NCBI RefSeq assembly: GCF_003966655.1
Contig: NZ_AP018795.1
Coordinates: forward strand, 2,807,501-2,871,500
Direction of reading: 5' to 3'
Origin: Acidithiobacillus ferridurans
Lineage (GTDB): Bacteria > Pseudomonadota > Gammaproteobacteria > Acidithiobacillales > Acidithiobacillaceae
DNA length: 64,000 nucleotides
Of the stretch, positions 14,560 to 22,956 are shown piece by piece. The position numbers and the translations under genes are program-made. The notes under the pieces are model-generated. The model was not told the origin of the DNA and ran no database searches. It worked only from the letters and a program-made list of their open reading frames with translations. Each line of letters begins with the position of its first letter. The first letter of the stretch is position 1.

Positions 14560-17500
14560 TCACCGCAGGCCCAATCGCCGTTTCTGCCACAGGGCGTAGA
14601 GGGCGGGGATCACCAGCAGTGCAAGCAACGCGGCGCTGAACATGCCGCCCACCATGGGGGCGGCGATGCGCTTCATCACATCAGCACCGGCACCATGGCT
14701 GAACATAATGGGCAAGAGTCCGCCTACCACCAGGGTAAAGGTCATGGCCAACGGCCGCAGGCGCAGCATGGTCCCCTCGATGACGGCAAGCTGAAGGTCA
14801 TGCCAACTCTGCAAGGTGTCGCGGGCCTGCCGCCGGAGAAGGGCCTGATCCAGGTAGAGGAGCATCACCACCCCGAATTCCACCGCCACCCCCGCGAGGG
14901 CGATGAAGCCCACGGCCACGGCCACCGAGAGCTTGTAGCCGAGCCAGTAGATGAGCCAGAAGCCGCCCACCAGGGACAAGGGCAAGGTAAGCAGGATGAT
15001 GGCCACCTCCACCCAGTTCTTGAAGTTGAAGTAGAGGAGCAGGGCGATCAGCAGAATGACGGCGGGGATCACCAACTCCAGGCGTTTGGCGGCCTGCTCC
15101 ATGACCTGATACTGGCCTACCCAGGAGAGGGTATAACCTCCTGGAAGGTCGACGGCCTTCGCAATCGCAGCTTTGGCGCGGGGCACATAAGCACCGATGT
15201 TGGTGCCGGGCTGTAGGTCAATGTAGATCCAACTGTTCAGCCGACTGTTGTCGCTAGTGAGCATGGCTGGCCCTCCCTCGATGCGGAGGTCGGCCACCTG
15301 GGCCAAAGGGATCTGGGCGCCGTCGGGAGCGGCGATGCGGCTTTCCATCAGGGTGGCCAGGGACTGGCGCAGTTCCCGGGGGTAACGGAGATCCACCGGG
15401 AAGCGCTCCAGCCCTTGCACCGCAGTGGTCAGGATCTCGCCACCGATCGCCGTCTCCACCAGACGGTTCACATCCGCCACCGAAAGACCGTAGCGGGCGG
15501 CCTTGGCGCGGTCGGTGTGAATGACGATGTAGCGGCCGCCGGTGACCCGGGCCGCATAGGCGCTTTGGGTGCCGGGGACCTTCCGCAAAACCGTTTGGAG
15601 CTCCTGCCCCAGGCGGTTCAGGGTGTCGAGATCCGTTCCGGCCACCTTGATGCCTAACGGCGTCTGGAGACCGGTGGTCAGCATATCCACCCGCCCCTTG
15701 AGCGGCTGTGTCCAGATATTCGACAGGCCGGGGATATTCAGGGCTTCAGTCATCTTGCTTTGCAGCCTGTGCAAGGTCATCCCGGCTGGCCACTGGTCGG
15801 GATTCTTCAAATTCACCACCGTATCGAACATGGACAGGGGCGATTGATCCGTCGCTGTCTGGGCCCTTCCCGCCTCACCGAAGACCGTTTCCACCTCGGG
15901 GAAGGTCTTGAGGATGCGGTCCGTCTGCTGCAGGAGCATGGCCGCCTGGCCGATGGAGACCGCCGGGTCCTGGGTGACGGGCATGTAAAGCAGCGTCCCC
16001 TCGTCCAGGGGCGGCATGAACTCCGAGCCCAGGCGATTCCAGGGATAATAAAGGGTGGCCGTGAGCAGCAGAGCGATGATCAGCATGAACCAGGGAGCGC
16101 GCAAAACACCGCGGATCACGGGTCGGTAAAGGAAAGCCAAGGCCCGGTTCAGGGGATTTTTGTTTTCGGGGAGGATGCGTCCGCGGATGAACCAGGCCAT
16201 GAGGATGGGCACCAGGGTTACCGAGAGTATGGCGGCGGCGGCCACGGAAAATGTCTTGGTGAAGGCGAGTGGTGCGAAGAGCTTGCCTTCCTCGCCGCCC
16301 AGGGCGAAGACCGGCAGGAAGGAAACGGCGATAATGATCAGCGAGAAGAACAGGGCCGGACCGACCTCCTCCGCCGCCGCCATGGCCACCGCCCAGGGGT
16401 CGGCGCCGGACTCCCTTTCGAGATGCTTGTGCATATTCTCGATCATGACCACGGGGGCATCCATCATCACGCCGATGGCGATGGCGATACCACCCAGGGA
16501 CATGATGTTGGCGGGGATCCCCAGAGACCACATGATGAAAAAGGCGGCCAGTATCCCCAGCGGCAGGGCGATGAGCGCCACCAGCGCCGAACGTGCACGC
16601 AGCAGAAAGAGCAGGGAGATGAGCGCCACCGCCAGGGATTCTTCCAGCAACTTGCCGGTCAGGGTATGGATACTGCGCTGGATGAGCGGAGCCTGGCTAT
16701 AGGTCGTGACGACCTGCACCCCCTTGGGTAGGGAAGGCTGGATTTCCTTCAGCTTGCGCTCGATCTGGTGGATGAGGGCGTAGGCGTTGCCGCCCTGGTT
16801 CATCATGACGATCCCGCCCACCACCTGTCCGTGGCCGTTGAGCTCGGCGATCCCGTTGGGCAACTGCGGCCCCAACTGCACACGGGCTACCTCCCGCAGT
16901 GTAATGGGCACGCCGTTGCGCACCCCCAGCGAAGCATCCTCCAGGTCTTTCAGGGAATGGATGTAACCCGAGGTACGGACGATATAACTCGCTTCCCCCA
17001 TATCCACCACCGAGCCGCTGGTCTCCCCGTTCGCGGCGCGGATGGCGGCCTCCACCTCCGGCAGGGTCAGGTTGTAGGCGAGGAGTTTCTGGGGGTTCAC
17101 CACCACTTGGTATTCCTGCACCATCCCCCCCACCGTAGCTACCTCCGCGACGCCGGAGATGCCTTGCAGTTCGTACTTGAGGAACCAGTTCTGCAAGGTG
17201 GTGAGTTGGGCTAGATTCAAAGTTCCGCTGGGATCGGTGAGGGCATACTCGAAGATCCAGTCCACCCCTGAACTGTTGGGGCCAAGGGCCGGCGTGATCC
17301 CCGGCGGCAGCTTGGACTGCACCTGGCTCAGGTATTGGAGTACCAGATTACGGGCCTGATAGATGCTGGTGCCACCCTTGAAGAGGACGTAGACATAGGA
17401 GTCCCCGAACATCGAGTAGCCGCGCACGGCCTGGGCACCGGGCACCTCCTGCAGGGTGGTCTCCAGGGGATAGGTCACCTGATCCTGAACGATCTGCGGA

Positions 17501-17670
17501 GCCTGGCCCGGATAGGAGGTCTTGATGATGACCTGGGTGGGCGAGATGTCGGGGATGGCCTCCAGGGGAATATTGATCACCGCCAGCGTACCGGCGACGC
17601 TCAACACCAAGACAGCGATCATGACCAGCAAGCGGTTTTCCATACACCAACGCATGATCGCCCTAATCAT
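14560..17670 (-). CDS. cusA: CusA-type Cu(I)/Ag(I) RND efflux pump
   Basis: This is a full-length (1036 residues) heavy-metal RND transporter that exports Cu(I) or Ag(I) across the envelope, driven by protons. The three methionines that bind metal in E. coli CusA are conserved as M563 (LLYMPVT), M614 (PLSMFDT) and M663 (RVDMLTT). The proton-relay acid D404 lies in VMMDAPVVMIEN, where the family signature is found. Twelve membrane helices and two large periplasmic loops are in the expected places. Its start overlaps the cusB stop by 4 bp. A near-identical 3' fragment lies at 10893-11032. Confidence 0.95.
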   Translation of the reverse strand: MIRAIMRWCMENRLLVMIAVLVLSVAGTLAVINIPLEAIPDISPTQVIIKTSYPGQAPQIVQDQVTYPLETTLQEVPGAQAVRGYSMFGDSYVYVLFKGGTSIYQARNLVLQYLSQVQSKLPPGITPALGPNSSGVDWIFEYALTDPSGTLNLAQLTTLQNWFLKYELQGISGVAEVATVGGMVQEYQVVVNPQKLLAYNLTLPEVEAAIRAANGETSGSVVDMGEASYIVRTSGYIHSLKDLEDASLGVRNGVPITLREVARVQLGPQLPNGIAELNGHGQVVGGIVMMNQGGNAYALIHQIERKLKEIQPSLPKGVQVVTTYSQAPLIQRSIHTLTGKLLEESLAVALISLLFLLRARSALVALIALPLGILAAFFIMWSLGIPANIMSLGGIAIAIGVMMDAPVVMIENMHKHLERESGADPWAVAMAAAEEVGPALFFSLIIIAVSFLPVFALGGEEGKLFAPLAFTKTFSVAAAAILSVTLVPILMAWFIRGRILPENKNPLNRALAFLYRPVIRGVLRAPWFMLIIALLLTATLYYPWNRLGSEFMPPLDEGTLLYMPVTQDPAVSIGQAAMLLQQTDRILKTFPEVETVFGEAGRAQTATDQSPLSMFDTVVNLKNPDQWPAGMTLHRLQSKMTEALNIPGLSNIWTQPLKGRVDMLTTGLQTPLGIKVAGTDLDTLNRLGQELQTVLRKVPGTQSAYAARVTGGRYIVIHTDRAKAARYGLSVADVNRLVETAIGGEILTTAVQGLERFPVDLRYPRELRQSLATLMESRIAAPDGAQIPLAQVADLRIEGGPAMLTSDNSRLNSWIYIDLQPGTNIGAYVPRAKAAIAKAVDLPGGYTLSWVGQYQVMEQAAKRLELVIPAVILLIALLLYFNFKNWVEVAIILLTLPLSLVGGFWLIYWLGYKLSVAVAVGFIALAGVAVEFGVVMLLYLDQALLRRQARDTLQSWHDLQLAVIEGTMLRLRPLAMTFTLVVGGLLPIMFSHGAGADVMKRIAAPMVGGMFSAALLALLVIPALYALWQKRRLGLR

Positions 17671-19112
17671 GGGATTGACCTCCCTGGCCCCTTGTTCATT
17701 CCGGGCGTGGTACCCGGGCCGGACGAGGTCGGGGGCGTCGGTGGGGCGCCTGCATCCCCGTCGGGAGCGGCCGGCGCCGGGGATTCCCGGCCCTGAGTCA
17801 GACCACTGTTCTGCGACCGGGAACGTCCACTGCCCGGCATGGCACTCGTGGTGGGCGCCGTGTTGCCACCCAGCATGCGGGCCTTGACCGACTGGAACTG
17901 GGATTCGGAATAGAGCAGGAACTGGGCGCTCTCCACCACCCGGTCGCCCACCTTGAGTCCCTTGTCGATGGCTACCCAGCCGTCGGTTTCCGGCCCTAGG
18001 GCGACCTGTACCGGCAGGAAGTGCCCTTGGCCCTCACCCATCATCACGTAATCTCCCTGAGCAGTACGCAGTACGGCGCTGCTGGGCACCGCCAGGGTCT
18101 CCTTGGGGCTGGCTAAAATAGTGGCGGTGGCGTAGGTGCCGGGGCGCAACTCTCCGCCAGGATTGGGAAAGCTCAGCCGTGCCGTCACCGTCCGGTTTTT
18201 GGCGTCGAGGGTCGGATAGAGAAAGTTCAGACGTCCTTCCCAGGCCTTGCCGGGATAAGCCGGTAGATGCAGGCGCACGGGGTTGCCGATCCGTATCCAG
18301 GGCAATTGGTAGGAGTAGAGCGCTACATTGACCCATACCCGGTCGAGATTGGCGATTGCATAGATATTCGTCTGGGGCGAGACGTAACCACCTTGGCGCA
18401 CGTCGAGGCTCTCGACCACCCCGGAAGCAGGCGCCAGGAGTGGCACGTCCCGTTGCGCCGTCCCGCGCTGGGCCAGGGCCGCGATCTCGCCTTCCGGCAT
18501 GCCCAGCAGTCGCAATTTCGCCTTGGCTGCCGCCAGCAGAGCCGAGTCTTCCGTCGTTCCGCCCTGGCGGCGGGCAATGAGATATTCCTGTTGGGCGCTA
18601 TACAGCTCGGGAGAATAAATCTCGGCGAGTACCTGTCCGCGCCGCACGGGGTCACCGACGGCGCGGACATTCAAGCGTGTCACCCAGCCGGAGAAGCGCG
18701 GATTGACGGAATAGACGCGGTTCTCGTCCACTGCCACGGTGCCCACGGTGTGGATGGCCTGACCCATCGGACGGCGCTGGACATCCACGAGACGCACTCC
18801 CAGGTTTTGGGCTAGGCGCGGATCGATGCTGAGGCCGGACGCCTTGGGCGCGTTCGGACTGGAGGCATAGACCGGGAGATACGCCATCCCCATGCTGTCC
18901 TTCATTGGGTGATCCGAATGAATCTTGGGGTTCATGGGGGCGGCCCAGTAGAGGATATGCCGTCCCTTTGGCGTGCCTTCCTGAGAATGGGTTGCGGTGG
19001 AGTTGGCACTCGGTGCCGCGGCAGGGACTCGCAGCCACCACACCGCGCCAGCCCCCAGACCTACACCAATGCCCAGCAGGCCCATGCCGATGATCCAGTT
19101 GCGTGCCTTCAT
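17667..19112 (-). CDS. cusB: CusB-type periplasmic adaptor (membrane fusion protein)
   Basis: The 481-residue adaptor links CusA to the outer-membrane channel. The N-terminus has one membrane anchor or signal (GVGLGAGAVWWL). Next comes a Met/His-rich stretch, YWAAPMNPKIHSDHP then MKDSMGMAYLPVY, a degenerate heavy-metal-binding domain that could hold Cu(I). The barrel-sandwich and beta-barrel parts follow (GWVTRLNVRAVGD, LLAPASGVVESLDVRQGG). The last 70 residues form an unusual Pro/Gly/Ser-rich tail without homology in typical CusB. It overlaps both neighbours by 4 bp. Confidence 0.92.
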   Translation of the reverse strand: MKARNWIIGMGLLGIGVGLGAGAVWWLRVPAAAPSANSTATHSQEGTPKGRHILYWAAPMNPKIHSDHPMKDSMGMAYLPVYASSPNAPKASGLSIDPRLAQNLGVRLVDVQRRPMGQAIHTVGTVAVDENRVYSVNPRFSGWVTRLNVRAVGDPVRRGQVLAEIYSPELYSAQQEYLIARRQGGTTEDSALLAAAKAKLRLLGMPEGEIAALAQRGTAQRDVPLLAPASGVVESLDVRQGGYVSPQTNIYAIANLDRVWVNVALYSYQLPWIRIGNPVRLHLPAYPGKAWEGRLNFLYPTLDAKNRTVTARLSFPNPGGELRPGTYATATILASPKETLAVPSSAVLRTAQGDYVMMGEGQGHFLPVQVALGPETDGWVAIDKGLKVGDRVVESAQFLLYSESQFQSVKARMLGGNTAPTTSAMPGSGRSRSQNSGLTQGRESPAPAAPDGDAGAPPTPPTSSGPGTTPGMNKGPGRSIP

Positions 19113-20392
19113 GGTTGCGTTGCTCCTTGGGTGGTGAGGAAATCCAGCTCTGCGGCGCTGAGGTCCAGGTCGCGGCGGTATTGCAGGCGGGTCAGAGCAT
19201 AGTCCAGCACTTCTTTCTGGGTGCGCAGCACCGCGCTCAGTTCGGCACGTCCCGCCGCGTAGGCGGCGAGCGTCGCGGAAAAGGCATTCCGGGCGGTGGG
19301 AAGCAGTTGCCGCTCGGTGCGCTCCAACTGGGCCTTGAGGGCTTCATAACGGGCAAAGGTGGCGCGCGCCTGCTGGGTCAAGGCAAGGTGCTGATCGTCA
19401 TAGCGATATTGCGCCTGCAAGGCCTTGGCCCGGGCGGCGGCGACGTCCTGGTCCTGGCGATCGCCCGGGAATATGGGCAGGCTCAGGTTGACCCCCGCTG
19501 ACAGCCAGTTGGGGCTGCCGGGGTAGAAATCCTGGCCATAATCGACGCTGACCGTGACTTCCGGCCAATAGCCACGCTTGGCCACCTGCACGCCAATTTG
19601 CGCGGCTCGCGTTTGCGCCTGGGCGGAACGCAGGAGGGGTTGGCCGGAAAGCCGGGCTTCCGCTTGGGCAAGAGTGGGCGGGGGTGGCAGGTTCGGCCAT
19701 TGCTTTTCTATGGACGGCGGTTCCGGCAGATCCAGGATCTGCGCGATTTGTGCCAGATCGCTTGCCCGCTCTGCCTGCAATTTGCTGATATCATTGGCCA
19801 AGCTGTCACGCGCCAGTTGGGCGCGGAGTACATCGGCCTGAGATCCCTGCGCGGAGCGATAGAGTGCCAGCGCCGCTTGCACGCTTTCTGCCTGCAACTG
19901 CTCCTGATGCCGGACCGTTGCTACCGCATCTTCGGCATAGAGGGCTTGCAGCCAGGCGCGGCGCAGCAATAACACCAACTCGGCAGACTGGCCGCGCAGG
20001 GTGTCGGCGGCCGCCTGCGCCTCCACCCCCGCCTGCTGCCCTTCCAGCCCCAGTTTGCCAAAGGAGGGAAAAGTCTGGCTCAGGCCCACGCTCAACATGC
20101 TCATCTGCTGTTGGTTCATGGAGAAGTTGTTGAGGGGTGCGTTGACCACACCGAGGGCGAGGTGCGGATCGGGGAGTTGGGCTACCGCCACCGCTTGGTG
20201 CTGCAATTCCGCGATCTTTTGGGTCAGGGCGCCGAGACCGGGATTTTGCCGCAGGGCGATCGCCTCTGCGCTCTGCAGGCTCAATGGGGCGGCCCCGGCA
20301 GTCGTTGCCGACAGGAGCAACAGCACCCCAGCCAAGAGGCGGCTACTGCCCGGTGCCGGTGGGGTAAAACGACCAAGAATATTGGTATCCAT
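19109..20392 (-). CDS. cusC: CusC/TolC-type outer-membrane efflux protein
   Basis: The 427-residue protein starts at ATG 20392, six T residues after GGAGA; a TTG 18 bases earlier is less likely. A signal peptide (LLAGVLLLLSATTAGAAP) precedes two repeats of the outer-membrane efflux protein family, rich in Ala/Gln/Leu coiled-coil helices (ALRQNPGLGALTQKIAELQ, then RRDLDLSAAELDFL at the end). It forms the exit duct of the CusCBA complex. It is the first of three coupled genes, and a 72-bp gap separates it from the small Cys/His-rich gene upstream. Confidence 0.9.
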   Translation of the reverse strand: MDTNILGRFTPPAPGSSRLLAGVLLLLSATTAGAAPLSLQSAEAIALRQNPGLGALTQKIAELQHQAVAVAQLPDPHLALGVVNAPLNNFSMNQQQMSMLSVGLSQTFPSFGKLGLEGQQAGVEAQAAADTLRGQSAELVLLLRRAWLQALYAEDAVATVRHQEQLQAESVQAALALYRSAQGSQADVLRAQLARDSLANDISKLQAERASDLAQIAQILDLPEPPSIEKQWPNLPPPPTLAQAEARLSGQPLLRSAQAQTRAAQIGVQVAKRGYWPEVTVSVDYGQDFYPGSPNWLSAGVNLSLPIFPGDRQDQDVAAARAKALQAQYRYDDQHLALTQQARATFARYEALKAQLERTERQLLPTARNAFSATLAAYAAGRAELSAVLRTQKEVLDYALTRLQYRRDLDLSAAELDFLTTQGATQP

Positions 20393-20464
20393 AAAAAATC
20401 TCCATGGCAAAACAGTGACATATCTCCCCAGTTGAGAGGGAAGTGCCAGCTTGCTCAGGAGAAA

Positions 20465-20863
20465 TTAAATGACCAACCGCACGTGCTGGAGGGGGGGAGG
20501 GTGATGGGGCGGGTGGGGGAAAAAAACCTGCACTGGTGCCGGGCGGAACATTGCCAAGCGGGAAAATGTCACGGAGCCCGTCATTACCTGGGCTGGGAAA
20601 GCCATTTCAGAAAGCTTTAGTCCGCCTGATGTATGAGCCCTGGCGCAGATCAACATGCACTGACCATGGGTCGCCCTAGAATGCGTGTTTATATCGGCGG
20701 CGCGATCGTCCCGGCAACAAGCCGGGCCTGTTGCCGGCATGCCTGTCACAGCAGCACATGAAAGGCAAGACGACATGCCCGCTGCAGCATTGCTCATCCA
20801 TGCTCCCAGCAGGAACAAAGCCAGCAACGCAACCAGGGGGAAAGATCGGCTGATTCTCGGCAT
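20465..20863 (-). CDS. small exported Cys/His-rich protein at head of the copper operon
   Basis: This 132-residue protein has a signal peptide (VALLALFLLGAWMSNAAAG). It is followed by cysteine-rich CLSCAAVTG, ACCRDD and HGQCMLICAR, and ends with PHPPHHPPPLQHVRL, a His/Pro tail. Cys, Met and His clusters suit metal binding in the periplasm, but no characterised family is recognised; it is not a normal CusF. It is the first gene behind a MerR-type promoter and precedes cusCBA, which supports a role in copper, silver or another metal response. Confidence 0.65.
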   Translation of the reverse strand: MPRISRSFPLVALLALFLLGAWMSNAAAGMSSCLSCAAVTGMPATGPACCRDDRAADINTHSRATHGQCMLICARAHTSGGLKLSEMAFPAQVMTGSVTFSRLAMFRPAPVQVFFPHPPHHPPPLQHVRLVI

Positions 20864-20900
20864 TTCGGTGTTCGACGCTTCCTTCCAGAATCCTTTAAAG

Positions 20901-20932
20901 ATGGTAAACCCTGAAGTACGCTACAGAGTCAA
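20901..20932 (-). promoter_or_regulatory. MerR-family metal-responsive promoter/operator
   Basis: On the minus strand TTGACT (20927-20932) is followed by exactly 19 bp and then TTACCA (20902-20907). The long spacer contains the dyad ACTCTGTAG/CTTCAGGGT. An over-long 19-bp spacer with an internal dyad is the hallmark of CueR, ZntR, CadR and PbrR targets; the arms look closer to the ZntR/PbrR half-site CTCT than to CueR. The regulator gene is not in the window. ATG follows 38 bases after the -10. Confidence 0.72.
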
Positions 20933-21123
20933 GGAGCAAAATTGGCCTGTCTGGCATACCATCGGAACCATGACGCGGACAAACAACCGCCCCTGAAAAA
21001 TATCCAAGAAGCTAGTTCATTGGCTTTTCTAAATGTCGATATGGCGGCGCGGCCGCTCCCCCACCACGTGAAGAGGATTACCGCTTTCGATCGCCCGATC
21101 GGAACATCTCTCCGTACTGCGAC

Positions 21124-21744
21124 TTAACGATCGCCCTTGGCATAACGTCCCATGAGCGTGGCTTCGGCCAGCACATGTCCGTGCATGGCCGCCTGGAGGT
21201 TATCCTTGTCGGGACTTGGCAACACAGGCAGGGTCGTATCCAGGGCATAGAGCCGGAAAAAGTACCGGTGTCTACCGATGGGCGGGCAAGGGCCGCCGTA
21301 TCCTCTGCGTAACCAGTCGTTGATGCCTTCCCGAACGCCGGGAGGGAACCTTTGTACCCCTGCAGAGAGTTCCTGAACACGGGGCGGAATGTCATACAGT
21401 ACCCAATGTACCCAGATGCGCTGGGGAGCTGCGGGGTCTGGAGCGTCTGGGTCTTCCACAATAAGGGCCAGACTTTGAGTCCCGGCGGGAATATCCTCCC
21501 AGCGCAGGGGAGGCGAAAGGTCTTCCCCCTCGCAGGTATACTGGCGCGGAATAATGCCACCGCTGGCAAAGGCACTGGAATAGATTTGCATGGCTGCCTC
21601 CGGGGCGGAAGGTGCATGGGACGGCTCCGCCAATGCCGGACCCGCAGGAAGGCTGCCAATAACGATCAGCAGTACAGCCCACCACCCCATTCGGCACATG
21701 TCGGGTTTGGTCCCATCCCTGAAATTCGTGATCAGCAGGATCAT
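21124..21744 (-). CDS. YbhB/YbcL-family (PEBP, Raf-kinase-inhibitor-like) exported protein
   Basis: The 206-residue protein has an N-terminal signal (MGWWAVLLIVIGSLPAGPALA); the real start may be one of the internal Met codons at residues 16 or 19. The PEBP fold motifs are complete: CEGEDLSPPLRWEDIP, LALIVEDPDAPDP, WVHWVLYDIP and YGGPCPPIGRHRYFFRLYAL. Bacterial PEBP proteins bind small ligands of unknown nature, and many are periplasmic. It stands alone; the region on the 5' side has no obvious ribosome site. Confidence 0.88.
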   Translation of the reverse strand: MILLITNFRDGTKPDMCRMGWWAVLLIVIGSLPAGPALAEPSHAPSAPEAAMQIYSSAFASGGIIPRQYTCEGEDLSPPLRWEDIPAGTQSLALIVEDPDAPDPAAPQRIWVHWVLYDIPPRVQELSAGVQRFPPGVREGINDWLRRGYGGPCPPIGRHRYFFRLYALDTTLPVLPSPDKDNLQAAMHGHVLAEATLMGRYAKGDR

Positions 21745-21766
21745 CCGAATGATAGCTCATAAGTGA

Positions 21767-21934
21767 CGACCAGAGCACATTTGGGAGAATGTCCCCATCC
21801 ACCTCATCCAGGAAATTTCCGCCATCTGGGATTCACCGTGGAAAATGTGGTACAGGAAGCCCAACGGCTACTATAACGCGGGCGAGTCGCGGGATAGGTA
21901 TAAAATCTATCCGTTTATCGACATGAAGCTCTGA
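21767..21934 (+). pseudogene. remnant of an unidentified coding sequence
   Basis: In the 312-bp gap before the ferredoxin gene, one frame lacks a start codon but reads a protein-like tail: IQEISAIWDSPWKMWYRK, then GYYNAGESRDRYKIYPFID and MKL before a TGA at 21932. Aromatic and charged residues are patterned as in a real C-terminus. I do not recognise the family. It may be the 3' end of a gene lost by deletion. The remainder of the gap shows no clear feature. Confidence 0.35.
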
Positions 21935-22056
21935 TTGAGGCATCTTTTATACGCCGTGATGATCAGTTTTGACGGATTTTCGGAAATGGGGCGAGCGCAA
22001 TCCCGCCGATCTGGCGTAGAAGGCATTTCCGGGGCATACGTTAAGGGGGATATCCA

Positions 22057-22677
22057 ATGACCCATGTGGTTACAGAAGCCTGTATTCGCTGTAAGTATAC
22101 CGATTGCGTCACAGTATGCCCGGTGGATTGCTTCCACGAGGGCCCCAACTTTTTGGCCATCGATCCGGACGAATGCATCGATTGCACCCTCTGTGTGTCC
22201 GAGTGTCCGGTAGACGCCATCTTCCGCGACGTGGATTTGCCGGACGGCATGGAAAAATATCCGGAACTCAACGCGCGCCTGGCACGCCGCTGGCCCGTCA
22301 TCATTCAAAAAAAGCCTGCCCTGCCCGATGCCGAGCAGTGGCGGCATGTGCGGGATAAACGCCAATATCTGGACACCGGGGAAGATGGGGCGGAATTGCC
22401 CCTGCCCGAGCCGCCCGTGCCCTTGAAGGAATACCAACGCACACCGGAGTTCACCGACGACGACGCCCCCGCCGGCCTGCTCCATGATCATCGCACCAAA
22501 GCCGGGGTCTGGGGGCGCATCGTGCTCCTGGAAGGGAACTTGCGATATTGCCTGGAAGACGGCAGCGCCCGCGCGTGGATCCTGAGTCCGGCACGGCCTG
22601 CATGGATACCGCCCGATCTGCCGCACCGGGTGGAGTTCCTGGGCCCAGCACGTTTCTACGTAAGCTTTTGGCGCTGA
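22057..22677 (+). CDS. 7Fe-8S ferredoxin fused to a DUF1971 (TehB-N-like) domain
   Basis: The first 107 residues are a typical FdxA ferredoxin: [17 protein letters not shown] for the 3Fe-4S site, then [17 protein letters not shown] for the 4Fe-4S site, and the long C-terminal extension. From about residue 118 a second domain follows: [37 protein letters not shown] and [18 protein letters not shown]. That is the DUF1971 cupin-like domain found alone or at the N-terminus of TehB. FdxA usually ends near 110 residues, so this is a fusion. It heads an operon with DUF2945 and a TDT (TehA-like) transporter. GGGGGA lies just before the start. Confidence 0.88.
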   Translation: MTHVVTEACIRCKYTDCVTVCPVDCFHEGPNFLAIDPDECIDCTLCVSECPVDAIFRDVDLPDGMEKYPELNARLARRWPVIIQKKPALPDAEQWRHVRDKRQYLDTGEDGAELPLPEPPVPLKEYQRTPEFTDDDAPAGLLHDHRTKAGVWGRIVLLEGNLRYCLEDGSARAWILSPARPAWIPPDLPHRVEFLGPARFYVSFWR

Positions 22678-22686
22678 GGACACCTC

Positions 22687-22926
22687 ATGAAAAAGCCGCC
22701 GGCACCGCGCTTTGCCGTGGGCGATCACGTTACCTGGAATTCGGAGGCAGGCAGGGTAACGGGGCGGATCGTGGCCATCCACGAGCAGGATTTTCCGGTC
22801 CACGGCTATACCCACCATGCGAGCCCGGAAGACCCGCAATACGCCATCCAAAGCGACAAAAGCCGCCATGTGGCCTACCATAAGGGTGGCATCCTGTGTC
22901 TCGCTGAGGAAGGATCGCAGGACTGA
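22687..22926 (+). CDS. DUF2945 family (hypervirulence-associated TUDOR-like) protein
   Basis: The 79-residue protein shows the complete family pattern: FAVGDHVTWNSEAGRVTGRI, then HHASPEDPQYAIQSDKSRHV and AYHKGGILCL. DUF2945 proteins are small SH3-like/TUDOR-like folds of unknown function, widespread in bacteria and fungi. It lies 9 bp after the ferredoxin fusion and 30 bp before the transporter, so all three are probably co-transcribed. Confidence 0.85.
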   Translation: MKKPPAPRFAVGDHVTWNSEAGRVTGRIVAIHEQDFPVHGYTHHASPEDPQYAIQSDKSRHVAYHKGGILCLAEEGSQD

Positions 22927-22956
22927 TCATCCAGGCCTTACGGAGGGGGCAGCGAT

